From the NCBI GenBank assembly GCA_022447225.1, contig JAKVAZ010000010.1:1-64000 (forward strand): DNA of 64,000 nt, in the 5' to 3' direction. The notes under the pieces are model-generated. The model did no database searches. It was not told where the DNA came from and saw nothing but the letters and a program-made list of their open reading frames with translations. The stretch is from Fuerstiella sp. Lineage in GTDB: Bacteria > Planctomycetota > Planctomycetia > Planctomycetales > Planctomycetaceae. The position numbers were made by a program, and so were the translations under genes. Of the stretch, positions 54,147 to 63,458 are shown one piece after another (position 1 is the first letter of the stretch; each line of letters starts with the position of its first letter).

Positions 54147-55604
54147 ATGAAAAATATCGACAAACAATTTCTGACACGGCGTGACTGGCTGACAACGACA
54201 ACGGCGATCGGTGCCACGACCTTTGTGAAGCAGGCCGTCGGTGCTCCCGGGACGGGTGCGTCGACACCGGAGAATGTTGTTGATATCGGGTCGAGACGTG
54301 AACTGTTTGTGGATCATTTTCTGATTGATCGGCTGAACGGAACACATCTCAAACTCCATGAGCCCCAACTGGCTCCGCCCATGACCGAACCGGCTGACAA
54401 GCTGGAATATGCAACTGTCATCAAAGATGGCGATTTGTTCCGGCTGTATACTCGTGATGCACGTGGTGCCACCAAGAGCGGCGACGTTACGGAGGTCACT
54501 CGGTACTGCGAGAGCAAAGACGGGATTCACTGGACAAAACCGGTTCTGGGGCTGCACGAAGTCGACGGCAGCCGACAGAACAATGTGATTTTGCGCGAAG
54601 TCGGGGCCTGCCATAATTTTTCACCGTTTCTCGATACAAGACCGGGACTCTGGATTCCCGGCCGTCCGGAAGTTCCCAACGACCATCTTGCCGTTGACCG
54701 TCGATTCAAGGCACTGGGGGGGATTGGTGTCGGTCCGAACGGCGGCCTGTTTGCGTTTTCATCGGATGACGGGATTCACTGGACGAAGCTGAGCGACAAA
54801 TCCGTGATTACCTCCAGCGATGACATCGCGTTTGACTCGCAGAATGTTTCATTCTGGTCTCAAACCGAACAGTGCTACGTCTGCTATTTCCGCACATGGA
54901 AGACAACTCACGGAAAACTGCGATCCGTCAGCCGCACGACTTCAAAGGACTTTCTGTCATGGAGTGAACCGGTCGTGTTGGAACCGAATTTTCCTGGCGA
55001 GCATCTGTATACGAATCAGACTCATCCGTATTTTCGCGCGCCTCATATTTATGTGGCACTGCCCACTCGATTTCATCCCCGTCGGGGCGACAGTACGGAC
55101 ATCGTGTTCATGACCGCCCGAGGCGACCGACCCTATGACCGCACCTTTCGAGAAGCATTCATTCGACCCGGACTGGACATCGACCGCTGGGGCAACCGCG
55201 CGAATTACGCCGCGCTGAATGTGGTCCCCACCGGTTCGAGTGAGATGTCGATCTACACGACGCCCTTCCGTCGCTTTACTCTGCGGACGGATGGTTTTGC
55301 TTCAGTTCACGCAGGCCCAGACCGCAGCGAAATGGTAACGCATCCGATCCGCTTCGACGGTCGTTCACTGGTGGTGAATTATTCAACCAGCGGTGGCGGA
55401 CACCTCAAAGTTGAACTGCAGACGATCCACGGTAAGCCCCTGCCTGGATTCGACCTTGCCGCGTGTCAGATTCTTGTCGGAGATGCAGTCGAGCAGTCCG
55501 TTACGTGGACAGGCGGTGATCTCAGCCGACTGGCCGGAATGCCTGTGAGATTGCGATTCATGATGCAGGAGGCTGACCTGTACTCGCTGAAGTTCAATTC
55601 ATAA
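54147..55604 (+). CDS. Tat-exported GH43/GH32-like five-bladed propeller protein
   Basis: A 485-residue protein with a twin-arginine signal, LTRRDWLTTTTAIGATTF at about 9-26, so it should be exported folded. The mature part shows repeated propeller blades with YATVIKDGDLFRLYTRD, YCESKDGIHWTKPVLGL, FAFSSDDGIHWTKLSD and VCYFRTWKTTHGKL. These resemble GH43, GH32 and other glycosyl-hydrolase-like propellers that bind or cut oligosaccharides. No catalytic acid pair can be assigned with confidence. It lies 113 bases after the lyase gene on the same strand and is probably cotranscribed. Confidence 0.82.
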   Translation: MKNIDKQFLTRRDWLTTTTAIGATTFVKQAVGAPGTGASTPENVVDIGSRRELFVDHFLIDRLNGTHLKLHEPQLAPPMTEPADKLEYATVIKDGDLFRLYTRDARGATKSGDVTEVTRYCESKDGIHWTKPVLGLHEVDGSRQNNVILREVGACHNFSPFLDTRPGLWIPGRPEVPNDHLAVDRRFKALGGIGVGPNGGLFAFSSDDGIHWTKLSDKSVITSSDDIAFDSQNVSFWSQTEQCYVCYFRTWKTTHGKLRSVSRTTSKDFLSWSEPVVLEPNFPGEHLYTNQTHPYFRAPHIYVALPTRFHPRRGDSTDIVFMTARGDRPYDRTFREAFIRPGLDIDRWGNRANYAALNVVPTGSSEMSIYTTPFRRFTLRTDGFASVHAGPDRSEMVTHPIRFDGRSLVVNYSTSGGGHLKVELQTIHGKPLPGFDLAACQILVGDAVEQSVTWTGGDLSRLAGMPVRLRFMMQEADLYSLKFNS

Positions 55605-55763
55605 TTGCTCAGGAAAATGTTGAGAAAAACTCGTACGGCAATAGCGGGTAAGTTGCTTTAGTAGCCAGGTTTCAGAGACCAGTGGAATCACTGTGACGTA
55701 CTTTGTGACCCCCCTGCGTCTTTCGTCAATTGTGATCGTAATGAATGAGCTGGCGGACGTCGG

Positions 55764-56999
55764 TCAGGGAAGTCCGTTAATCACCCTTTCATCGAAATGT
55801 GCAGCAGCGACCCACGACATTAACTGGGCACACAGCAAACCGGCTGGAGTTCCGACGAGACTTCCGAGTACACCCATCAGGATTCCGACTGGTGCTAGAG
55901 CCGGCTGGTAAACGCCGGCGACAACGGGAGTCGAAATAACGCCACCGACATTTCCCATGCTGCCGGTGGCAAACAGAAAACAGGGAGCGCGCAGCACTCG
56001 GGCAGCAACGGTCAGGAAAAGAATGTGGATTCCAATCCAGACGACTCCCGTCAGTAACAGCAGTGGAGCTTCAGCAATTGCCCGCAGGTTACCAGTGGCT
56101 CCCATGGTGGCAACCAGCAGATACAGTCCTCCATAGGCAACGGGCGAAGCGCCTTCATGTTCGATGCGGCGGACCGGTGTGAAAGACAATACCAGTCCGA
56201 CGACCACAACAAGCAATATTCCCCACGTATAGTGTGACAGGACCGACCCCATCTCCGGAATCTGATTGCCACCCCACATGCACAACCAGCCGCCGACGAA
56301 CCCGGTACCCAATATCATTGCAAAACCCGGCAATGTAATCGGTCGGGCGTTGGCTGCTTTGTATTCAGTCAGACGTGTGTTCAATTCGTTGAGAACGCGG
56401 CGATCGGCGCGATTCCATTGATCGACGTTGTCCTGATACCGGCCGAAGCCAATCATAATCGTCATCCATCCATAGCCGACCACGGAATCAACGATGATAA
56501 TCGGACTGAAAATGTCATCCGGACAGTGAACGCCTTCCTTAATCGCCAGCATATTTGAGCCGCCACCGATCCATGAACCGGCCAGCGCGGCCATTGCTTT
56601 CCAGGTTTGCGGATCCAGGTGCGACTGAAAAATCGCCAACGTAATCGGACCACCGACCACGATCCCCGCAGTTCCGGCAAGCAGCATGCCGATTGCCAGC
56701 GGTCCGAGTCGGGCAATTGCCTTGACATCGGTGGAGATCGTCAACAGCAGCAGCGCTGCCGGCAGCAGATGCAGGCTGCACCAGTCGTACAGCGGGGACT
56801 CTGCAGGAGTGATCCCCCATGTTGTACCGAAAACCGGAAGCAAATAGATCCACACAATCGGTGGAATATAGTGAAATAAAACGGCCGTTTTTGGCGTCCG
56901 TGCCGCCAAGAAAATGCACGCAACGAAACCCGAAAAGAATACGAACAATGCTGTCGAATCGACAATTAACGGCAGAGACTCAGTGGCGGCAAGGATCAT
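55764..56999 (-). CDS. DUF819-family integral membrane protein, transporter-like
   Basis: A 411-residue protein with about ten to twelve membrane segments, including ALFVFFSGFVACIFLAA, LLPAALLLLTIS and MLLAGTAGIVVGGPITLAIF. Conserved glycine-rich stretches such as LAGSWIGGGSNMLAIKEG near 155-172 and GSMGNVGGVISTPVVAG near 360 are characteristic of DUF819 (YjcL-like) proteins, a family with transporter-like topology. The substrate is unknown. Starting at the ATG at 56999, with GAGAGAATCT upstream, gives a sensible N-terminus; a GTG at 57035 is alternative. It lies amid polysaccharide- and sugar-acid-related genes and could import a product, but this is inference. Confidence 0.85.
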   Translation of the reverse strand: MILAATESLPLIVDSTALFVFFSGFVACIFLAARTPKTAVLFHYIPPIVWIYLLPVFGTTWGITPAESPLYDWCSLHLLPAALLLLTISTDVKAIARLGPLAIGMLLAGTAGIVVGGPITLAIFQSHLDPQTWKAMAALAGSWIGGGSNMLAIKEGVHCPDDIFSPIIIVDSVVGYGWMTIMIGFGRYQDNVDQWNRADRRVLNELNTRLTEYKAANARPITLPGFAMILGTGFVGGWLCMWGGNQIPEMGSVLSHYTWGILLVVVVGLVLSFTPVRRIEHEGASPVAYGGLYLLVATMGATGNLRAIAEAPLLLLTGVVWIGIHILFLTVAARVLRAPCFLFATGSMGNVGGVISTPVVAGVYQPALAPVGILMGVLGSLVGTPAGLLCAQLMSWVAAAHFDERVINGLP

Positions 57000-57306
57000 A
57001 GATTCTCTCGGATGAATCGTGAGCAGCACGACCACAGAGACAAAACCCGGACTGGACCGTCAATCTAATCCGGACCGGGCTGAAATGTAGTATTGCCCGT
57101 TGGTGGCCCGATCCCGACTGGTGTCGTGCCGATCACGCACCCGGCGCCACGAAAGATCCGGATAACATCAGCGCAGGTTTCCAGGAAGGAGTCCGCACGT
57201 TCGAAATGTATCGACAGTCTCGCTTCTGCTCGACAGTCGTGAAGTTCGTAAACCAGCGAGTACCGTTCGGACAGCAGTGTCTGCTGTTCGAACGGTGTTC
57301 ATATGA
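57000..57306. other. Gap between DUF819 and porin genes, with a strong hairpin
   Basis: A 307-base gap between two leftward genes. Its main feature is the long inverted repeat at 57262-57296, listed separately, just after the porin stop codon. No protein-coding gene is supported. Confidence 0.4.
57262..57296 (-). terminator. Strong 16-bp hairpin just after the porin gene
   Basis: ACCGTTCGGACAGCAG (57262-57277) and CTGCTGTTCGAACGGT (57281-57296) pair across a TGT loop with one mismatch, which is a G-T pair in one RNA strand. It begins ten bases after the porin stop codon in the direction of transcription. There is no T-run after it, so it is not a classical intrinsic terminator. It may still stop transcription or protect the mRNA end. 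Confidence 0.5.
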
Positions 57307-58644
57307 TTACAGGACGATCGTCAGGCCGGCAACCAGGCTGTCCTGTTTAACACTTTTGTCGCTAACCGTCGTAATATTCATCAGTGGGGCGAAGCCGAGA
57401 CTGCGGACGTACTCCAGAGTCAACAGAGCATTCGGGTTGAGTTTCATTCCCACACCGACCACCAATTGGCGGTTGAATTCGAACTGTGTACCCGATCTGC
57501 CCTGGCGTCCTTCACTCCAGCTGACTGAATAGCGTGTCGGAATATCAGAGATAAACGAGCTGTAGGCTGCTTCAGTGCGATAGGCGATGATGGGATGGTC
57601 GGTCACCGGCCAGTCATAGAGAGTGCTGGCCAGTTCACCGGCCAAAGTCAGATTGCCGATTTGCAGCAGAGAATTCACGTCCCAGGCGGGGTTGCATGTA
57701 CCGAATACGTTTGGATCGAGGTGCTCGGCGGTCGAAGAATCATAAATGGTTCCGTAAAGAAACCCGGCTCCCAGTTGCAGAAGGCATTCCTCACTGTACT
57801 GCAGCCGGCAACGGGCGTTGGCTGCAAAGTTGTTCAGATCACCTTTCTCATTCGAATCGGCCACGCGGATTCCTCGGCCTCCATTGATCGCAGAGAGAGT
57901 GACGTTCGAAGTTCCGTCTTCATAGCCGACACCGATGGATTCGTGCAACGCTCCGAAGTAATGCCAGACAACTGATTGTGAGAACGGGCTGAGCGTGCCC
58001 ATGTCTCCAAAATTCAAATTCTTCTTGCCGAGAAAAGCATACCAGGGAGTCTGGTCCAGATCACCAAAGACCACATAGGACTGCCGCATCTGGAGGCTTC
58101 CCTGTTTGAAATCCCGAAAAGAGAAAACGTCAGAGAAGAGTAACTCACTGTGAACGTGGATGTAGCTGCCAATGTGTCCTGTCACACCCGCATTTGCTTG
58201 CAGGAGCCGTGCGTCGGTTGCGTGTCGTCCCTCGAAATCCGTAGGGAACCGAGTCAGGTAGCTGAACTTGTCGGTACGATTGGTGTGCGCTGCCAAGGCT
58301 GAAATTCGGCCCTGCATACCAAATAGAACGTGCGTTTCATCGCCCCATTTGGTGCCATTGGTGAGGACCTTGATTTCCTTATCCGACTGACGGTTCTGGA
58401 AATTGAAAATGTCCGTGAAATAGGCGGTGTCGGTGTGCAGATACTGGGTGTAGTTTCGGTGGGTTTTGGCCTGGTCCCAATAGGGATCATGCATGGTCTT
58501 CCCGGTTTGGCTTCCGGACGACCAAGAATCGGTCGAATATCTGACCTCGGCAATTGTTTCAGACGAAGTCTGTGCCTGGCCCCATGCAGCACTGAGAAGA
58601 CAGAAACAGAAGCAGAATGGTCCGATGTCTGGTAGCCTGTCCAT
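57307..58644 (-). CDS. Outer-membrane porin-like beta-barrel protein
   Basis: A 445-residue exported protein with a short hydrophobic signal (FCFCFCLLSAAWG, cleavage near AWG-QA). The mature sequence has many alternating amphipathic strands, such as FSYLTRFPTDFEGRHATD, QSYVVFGDLDQTPWYAFLGKKNLNFG and TLTLEYVRS-type segments (LLTLEYVRSLGFAPLM), and it ends in a strand (SLVAGLTIVL). This is the look of an outer-membrane beta-barrel; LbtU-like siderophore porins are the nearest group I can suggest. The last residue is Leu rather than the usual Phe. It could pass oligosaccharides or iron complexes. A strong hairpin lies downstream. Confidence 0.72.
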   Translation of the reverse strand: MDRLPDIGPFCFCFCLLSAAWGQAQTSSETIAEVRYSTDSWSSGSQTGKTMHDPYWDQAKTHRNYTQYLHTDTAYFTDIFNFQNRQSDKEIKVLTNGTKWGDETHVLFGMQGRISALAAHTNRTDKFSYLTRFPTDFEGRHATDARLLQANAGVTGHIGSYIHVHSELLFSDVFSFRDFKQGSLQMRQSYVVFGDLDQTPWYAFLGKKNLNFGDMGTLSPFSQSVVWHYFGALHESIGVGYEDGTSNVTLSAINGGRGIRVADSNEKGDLNNFAANARCRLQYSEECLLQLGAGFLYGTIYDSSTAEHLDPNVFGTCNPAWDVNSLLQIGNLTLAGELASTLYDWPVTDHPIIAYRTEAAYSSFISDIPTRYSVSWSEGRQGRSGTQFEFNRQLVVGVGMKLNPNALLTLEYVRSLGFAPLMNITTVSDKSVKQDSLVAGLTIVL

Positions 58645-59531
58645 AATAGATCACGCTTGCCGGAATAGAATTGAACAGTGCCACTAGGAAATTAGTGTCG
58701 GCCAACGACTTTTCCAGATGATCTCGTTATCCCGGAATTAACGGTATTTCCGGTTAGTGAAGATTTCCCTGGGACCTCAGAATGTTGTTGGTAATGCTGA
58801 TGACCGCCATGTTTCGGTGTTTTATGCGCGTTCTCACCACTGTTGTTTACCCGGTTCAAAACAGTTCGTTAGCTGCGAATTATCATAAAGCACCCGAACT
58901 TTTGCAGAACGTTTAATTAGTTTACGCTTGATGCGATCGCCTGGGGCGCGAGTTGTCGCCAAGAGAATTTGGCTCGGGAAAACCTTGCATTCTCGATCCG
59001 CGGGTTTGATTTCATACGTCGAGAACAAAAGTATCCGGCGTGTTTTTGTACGTGTGTTCAACTCGCAATGCTTCCCGGAAGTTGTGAACATCATTCACCG
59101 TTGCCCTGCCCTGGCAGTTGAATGACCGGTTCGACCCGCTGCCAATCGTTCGTGCCGGGGCCTCTGAAAACACCGGCGATCAGCGAATCATCGTGTTCCC
59201 AAGAGACGCAGTACAGAAGACAGAACAAAGCCTGGCGTGAAGACGTCAGACGGCCGGTTATCGAAACAATCAATCCGTTTTTCTGATTTGCGTCGCGCCA
59301 TGATCACCAGACTCAACTTCGACAGAAATCTGAACATCCGGAAAACGTCAGTCCGTGTTCCAAACAGGGGCTCCGAACGTTGTCTTGGTGTGAACGGTCC
59401 AGGATGCTGTATTGCATCTTCATACCAGTCGGACACTGGACTGGTGACAACCGTCCGGTAACTGTGACCTTCGACCTTCTCGAACTTCGTCCCACTCCAA
59501 TTGGCTTTAGACCTACACGGTACAATCTTCC
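58645..59531. other. Long intergenic region upstream of the enolase-family gene, no supported gene
   Basis: An 887-base gap, the longest in the window. Only short ORFs are present. The minus-strand frame at 59091-59273 encodes HDDSLIAGVFRGPGTNDWQR, which faintly recalls a glycosidase or sialidase fragment but is too short to call. An inverted repeat (ACCAGTC at 59424-59430, GACTGGT at 59439-59445) lies about 90 bases ahead of the enolase-family start and may be an operator. The rest shows nothing I can support. Confidence 0.4.
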
Positions 59532-60764
59532 ATGCAGATCACCGACGTCAAAACAGTATTGCTGACCGGGCCTTCAGGTAATGATCCGTTTCTGCAGCAG
59601 CAGAGAAAGCTGCGATCCGCAGCTTTTATCGAAGTTCACACCGATACGGATCTGGTAGGGATCGGCGAGACGTACACCGGATACCACGCTCCGGAACTCG
59701 TTCCGGAAATCGTAAATTTTTTTAAGCCCGTCCTGACAGGAGTGTCCGAACAGGAAATTGAACCGCGGCAACTGTGGCAGCGGATGTATCACTGCGGCAA
59801 TTTTTGGACGCGGACCGGAGTAGGCGTCAATGTGCTGGCGGGAGTGGAAGGGGCACTTTGGGATTTAAAAGGAAAGATACTCGGAGTGCCTGTTCATCAA
59901 CTGCTGGGCGGCAGGCTGCATGACCGTCTGCCATGCTATGCCACCGGGTGTGCCAGTATTTACCCCTGGTCGGATCTGATCCAAAAATTCGAGATGTATC
60001 GTGAGGCAGGGTTCAACTCCGCGAAGGTTGCGTCCGGATGGTTCAATGCGCATACCGGTGAGAGGTTTAAAAGCCGCAGTCCTGCGGCTTGGGTCGACAT
60101 GGAAACTGAAAAAATGGAGGCGGTACGTCAGTATATTGGACGTGACTTTAATGTGTGCATGGACGGCCACATGAGCAACGTGGAAGGAGAAGAATCGATC
60201 GTTTGGAATGTCGGAATGGCCAGAGCGGTGTTGCAGGCGATGGAGCCATACGACCTGTTCTTCTATGAAGAACCACTGCACTACAACGACCTGGAAGGCT
60301 ACGCCGAGCTGTGCGCCAGCACGTCTGTTTCAGTCGCCGGCGGTGAATGCTTGAGTACCCGCGAGGAGTTTCGTCATTATGCCGACCGCCGCGCGTTTGA
60401 CATCGCCCAGCCGGACGCAGCGTACATCGGCATTGCGGCATTTCTCGACGTGGCGCGACAGTTTGCAGTGCAGGGCAAACAAGTCGCGACCCACGCCTGG
60501 GCCTCCGGTGCCGGTGTCATGCAGAATATCCACGCCGCCTTCGCCACGCCCAATGTGGCTATTCTGGAAATCCCTCCTCTGGCTGGCCCTTTGCACACAG
60601 AAATCTACACCGACGGAGGATATCGTTTTCAGAATGGCTATATTCTGCCTCCGGAGGCGCCGGGGTTAGGTGTTCAGCTAACTGACGCAACCAAAAATCG
60701 GTACCCGTTCCAGAGAGATTCCGGTGAATGGTCGACTGTGCCAGGCAAAGGATCGTGCAAGTGA
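59532..60764 (+). CDS. Mandelate racemase/muconate-lactonizing enzyme-family dehydratase
   Basis: A 410-residue enolase-superfamily protein, most like D-galactonate or similar sugar-acid dehydratases. The N-terminal capping domain is followed by the barrel. Metal ligands are Asp211 in MDGHMS, Glu246 in FYEEPL and Glu272 in AGGEC. A catalytic Lys165 (SAKVASG) and His321 (ATHAW) are also present. Dehydratases of this type convert acid sugars to 2-keto-3-deoxy acids. The substrate cannot be fixed from the motifs. The start is the ATG at 59532 after a weak site. Its stop codon overlaps the GTGA start of the next gene, so the two are cotranscribed and probably act in one pathway. Confidence 0.88.
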   Translation: MQITDVKTVLLTGPSGNDPFLQQQRKLRSAAFIEVHTDTDLVGIGETYTGYHAPELVPEIVNFFKPVLTGVSEQEIEPRQLWQRMYHCGNFWTRTGVGVNVLAGVEGALWDLKGKILGVPVHQLLGGRLHDRLPCYATGCASIYPWSDLIQKFEMYREAGFNSAKVASGWFNAHTGERFKSRSPAAWVDMETEKMEAVRQYIGRDFNVCMDGHMSNVEGEESIVWNVGMARAVLQAMEPYDLFFYEEPLHYNDLEGYAELCASTSVSVAGGECLSTREEFRHYADRRAFDIAQPDAAYIGIAAFLDVARQFAVQGKQVATHAWASGAGVMQNIHAAFATPNVAILEIPPLAGPLHTEIYTDGGYRFQNGYILPPEAPGLGVQLTDATKNRYPFQRDSGEWSTVPGKGSCK

Positions 60765-61792
60765 AACGTCAGCCTTTGACGATCCTGGTGACGCTCGAAC
60801 CGGATGACAAGGCACTGGAACGAGTTCGCGCTGCCTGTCCTGACTGTTGTATCCGGGTAGGTCCCCGCATCGAATCGCCCGCTGAACGTTTACCGGCCAA
60901 ACTGATGCGCGGCACGGACATACTGCTGTGCGAATTTCCACCGGTCAATTTCGACGGATTTGACCAACTGCAGTGGATCCAGCTTAGCTCCGCAGGTTAC
61001 ACACAGCTCCGGGATCTGCCGATCCTTCAGCGCGGCATACGCGTCACGAATGGACTGGGTAATTTTGATGTGCCGATCGCGGAATGGAACGTGATGATGA
61101 TGTTGATGTGGGAGCGTGAGATACGCGTCCAGCTGGAAAATCAGAAGAGAAAGATTTGGGATCGAGCAGCTCAGTTTCAAAGCGACGTGTTCGGTCGGAC
61201 GATCGGCTTTTTCGGATATGGCGGCATTGCACGAGCGACCGCCCGTGTGGCGCAGGCGCTGCACCTTAAAGTGTGGGCGATGACGCGGGACGGCACGACC
61301 AAACCACGTGACCGGATCTATTGCGTACCCGGAACCGGCGATCCGGCAGGCGAACTGCCGGATCGTGTCTTCAGTCCGGATGACATTGAGGAATTCATGG
61401 GGGACGTCGACTATCTGTTCGTTACGATGCCCCTGACTAACGCAACCGAAGGAATTTTGGGCGAACGGGAGTTACGGATGCTGAAACCGTCTGCCGTCCT
61501 GATCAATCCGGCACGGGCCGGGATCGTAAATGAACAGGCACTGCTCCGTTGTCTCCGTGAAAAATGGATCCGAGGTGCGTCTTTTGACGTCCACTACGAG
61601 TACCCGCTGCCTGCCGAACATCCATTGTGGGAGATGCCCAATATCATTCTGACCTGCCACGTATCCGGTTCCTGTTCCAGCCCCCATTTCCTCGAACGAA
61701 TCTACGACATTTTCTCGCGAAATTGTCGGGCGTTTGTGAACGGGGAGTCAATGCTCAACGAGTTGAGTGAGTCTCAGTTACGAGGTCATTGA
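60761..61792 (+). CDS. D-2-hydroxyacid dehydrogenase-family protein
   Basis: A 343-residue NAD-dependent oxidoreductase related to D-lactate and phosphoglycerate dehydrogenases. The cofactor motif GFFGYGGIARATARVA is near 150. The catalytic Arg is in NPARAGIVNE near 248, and the downstream Glu and His in YPLPAEHPLW and ILTCHVSG. The GTG at 60761 overlaps the preceding stop in the pattern GTGA, with AAGGA about eight bases upstream; an ATG at 60728 would add 11 residues. It may act on a keto-acid or hydroxyacid derived from the dehydratase product. The precise substrate is unknown. Confidence 0.85.
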   Translation: MKRQPLTILVTLEPDDKALERVRAACPDCCIRVGPRIESPAERLPAKLMRGTDILLCEFPPVNFDGFDQLQWIQLSSAGYTQLRDLPILQRGIRVTNGLGNFDVPIAEWNVMMMLMWEREIRVQLENQKRKIWDRAAQFQSDVFGRTIGFFGYGGIARATARVAQALHLKVWAMTRDGTTKPRDRIYCVPGTGDPAGELPDRVFSPDDIEEFMGDVDYLFVTMPLTNATEGILGERELRMLKPSAVLINPARAGIVNEQALLRCLREKWIRGASFDVHYEYPLPAEHPLWEMPNIILTCHVSGSCSSPHFLERIYDIFSRNCRAFVNGESMLNELSESQLRGH

Positions 61793-61870
61793 CAACCGCT
61801 GTCGCTTCAATTTGAAAAACACCCACATTCACCAGGCTCCCATCAAGCAGAGATCCACAGCACCAGGCGT

Positions 61871-63004
61871 TCAGTCGTTCACGACGTCGCCTGCGCGAAC
61901 CACCAGTTTCGCCTCCCAGCAACCGCCGGAACGAATCTGATTATAACAATCCGTAAGAGGCGCTGCGGAGTCGTTCCTTTCCAGTACGGTTAGGTCGCCG
62001 CTGCTGCCGGGAGCGAGCGTGCCGACTTCACCGGCGAGCTGCAGAACTTTGGCAGGACTCGCACCGACACGAGCCAGCACTTCATGTTCCGGCATTCCCG
62101 CGGCAATGCATTTACTCATCATCCTCGGCAGGTCATGCGACGGTTGTACACCGAGATGAGCAGCATATTGGTCGGTGGAAATGGTGTCCGGATACCAGCC
62201 TTCGGCAAACGCTGCTTCTGCCACCCGAAACGAAAAACTGGCAAGCCCGTGGCAGCCATCGAACAAGACACCACGATCGCGCGCTTCACAGACTTCCGGC
62301 AGGACCCTGCCGTCATCGCCGATGATACTCCATTCGTCGTCACGAAAGATGTAAGTCACGACGTCGCCAGGCCGGATCAACGCCAGTTGTTCTGCGATCG
62401 GCCAGTCGGTCGGATTCCGCATGCCGTACAGCAGCGGCTTGCCTGTTCGTTCAGCCACGTTCAACGCACTTTGTACGACGTCCTGAGGATTCAGGGCACA
62501 TGAGATGCGACTGACGTTGACTGCAATGCCCCAAATGAAATCGCCGCCTTCAGCAATGGTCTCCGCACACGCATCGATGTCGACCCATTCGCTGTCCTGA
62601 AAGCATGCTCCGTCCGGGCTTTCTCCATGTGCCGACAGATTAATCGCCAGCCGAATACGTGTTCGGCTGGTTTCGATCGTGTCACGACGATATGTCCGCC
62701 AGTGTTTGGCCCCGGCATCTCCCTGAGAAAGCACGGTTGTCACCCCCCGGGGCAGAAATTCGACGTCCGGATCGACCCCGTATTTGGACCCGCTGTTTGC
62801 GGGGTGAGCATGAAGATCGACCAGCCCGGGCAATAAAAGTCCGTTTGGAAATTCCAGAGTCTGCCGCGAAGTTCCGTCCAAAGAGGCACCGGACGCCACA
62901 ATGCGATCGCCACGAACCGCAACGGCGCCTGGGCCATCCAGACCGGTCGTTGTACAAACGACACGCCCCGCCCGGATAAGAAGGTCGTAATCAAAATCAG
63001 GCAT
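61871..63004 (-). CDS. Amidohydrolase-superfamily metallo-hydrolase
   Basis: A 377-residue cytoplasmic protein like D-aminoacylases or related amidohydrolases. The N-terminal sheet DLLIRAGRVVCT and the metal motif HxH at His65 and His67 (LVDLHAHPANS) are visible, with later ligand candidates in FDGCHGLASFS and ISTDQYAAH. The composite domain closes with SGDLTVLE near 340. The start is at 63004 (MPDFDYDLLIRAG); a GTG-free extension to 63046 is less likely. It converges on the dehydrogenase gene, leaving a 78-base gap. It is the type of enzyme often paired with SelA/DgaE-like proteins. One such gene is 19 kb away, so any link is weak. Confidence 0.82.
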   Translation of the reverse strand: MPDFDYDLLIRAGRVVCTTTGLDGPGAVAVRGDRIVASGASLDGTSRQTLEFPNGLLLPGLVDLHAHPANSGSKYGVDPDVEFLPRGVTTVLSQGDAGAKHWRTYRRDTIETSRTRIRLAINLSAHGESPDGACFQDSEWVDIDACAETIAEGGDFIWGIAVNVSRISCALNPQDVVQSALNVAERTGKPLLYGMRNPTDWPIAEQLALIRPGDVVTYIFRDDEWSIIGDDGRVLPEVCEARDRGVLFDGCHGLASFSFRVAEAAFAEGWYPDTISTDQYAAHLGVQPSHDLPRMMSKCIAAGMPEHEVLARVGASPAKVLQLAGEVGTLAPGSSGDLTVLERNDSAAPLTDCYNQIRSGGCWEAKLVVRAGDVVND

Positions 63005-63458
63005 GAAGTCACCACGATGGCTGGCTGCCGGTACAGCGGGACACACTCAGACCACGGTGGACCATGCTCACGAAAGATACTGTGCACCGTGTTTGGAACG
63101 GTTTGGACTTTGTTCAGCAGCGAATTGTCAGGGCTGATGTGCAATCAGCACATTGTAGCCTCCAGGCGATTCGTCCGCCCTCATTATACGGGGATCTCGT
63201 GCAATCCGGCGCTGCTGACCTGCGGCTCAGATAAAATCAGCTCTTCCCCAACGTTTCAGCACGTAGTGCACAGGAGGTGCGAAGTCCTGAAGTCACCTGC
63301 CATTCCCAACAAATATGATGGATTCGTTACGGGACCCAAATCCAGATGCTCTGATAGAATCTGACATTGGCAGTCGGCGCAAACTCAACGTCAGACGGAA
63401 GGCGTCCATTGCCAGAATTGTTTGACCATACGGGTTCTCTCATGGTAAAACGGCCGGC
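63005..63458. other. Divergent gap before the DUF1549 gene, no gene seen
   Basis: A 454-base region with only short unsupported ORFs. Sequence near 63180-63190 (CATTATACGG) resembles a -10 box, but I cannot find a matching -35. No RNA gene or repeat is seen. Confidence 0.35.

Noticed and set aside
59091-59273. Possible sialidase-like fragment on the minus strand
   Set aside because: The resemblance is limited to about 20 residues and could be chance. No other family block was found nearby.
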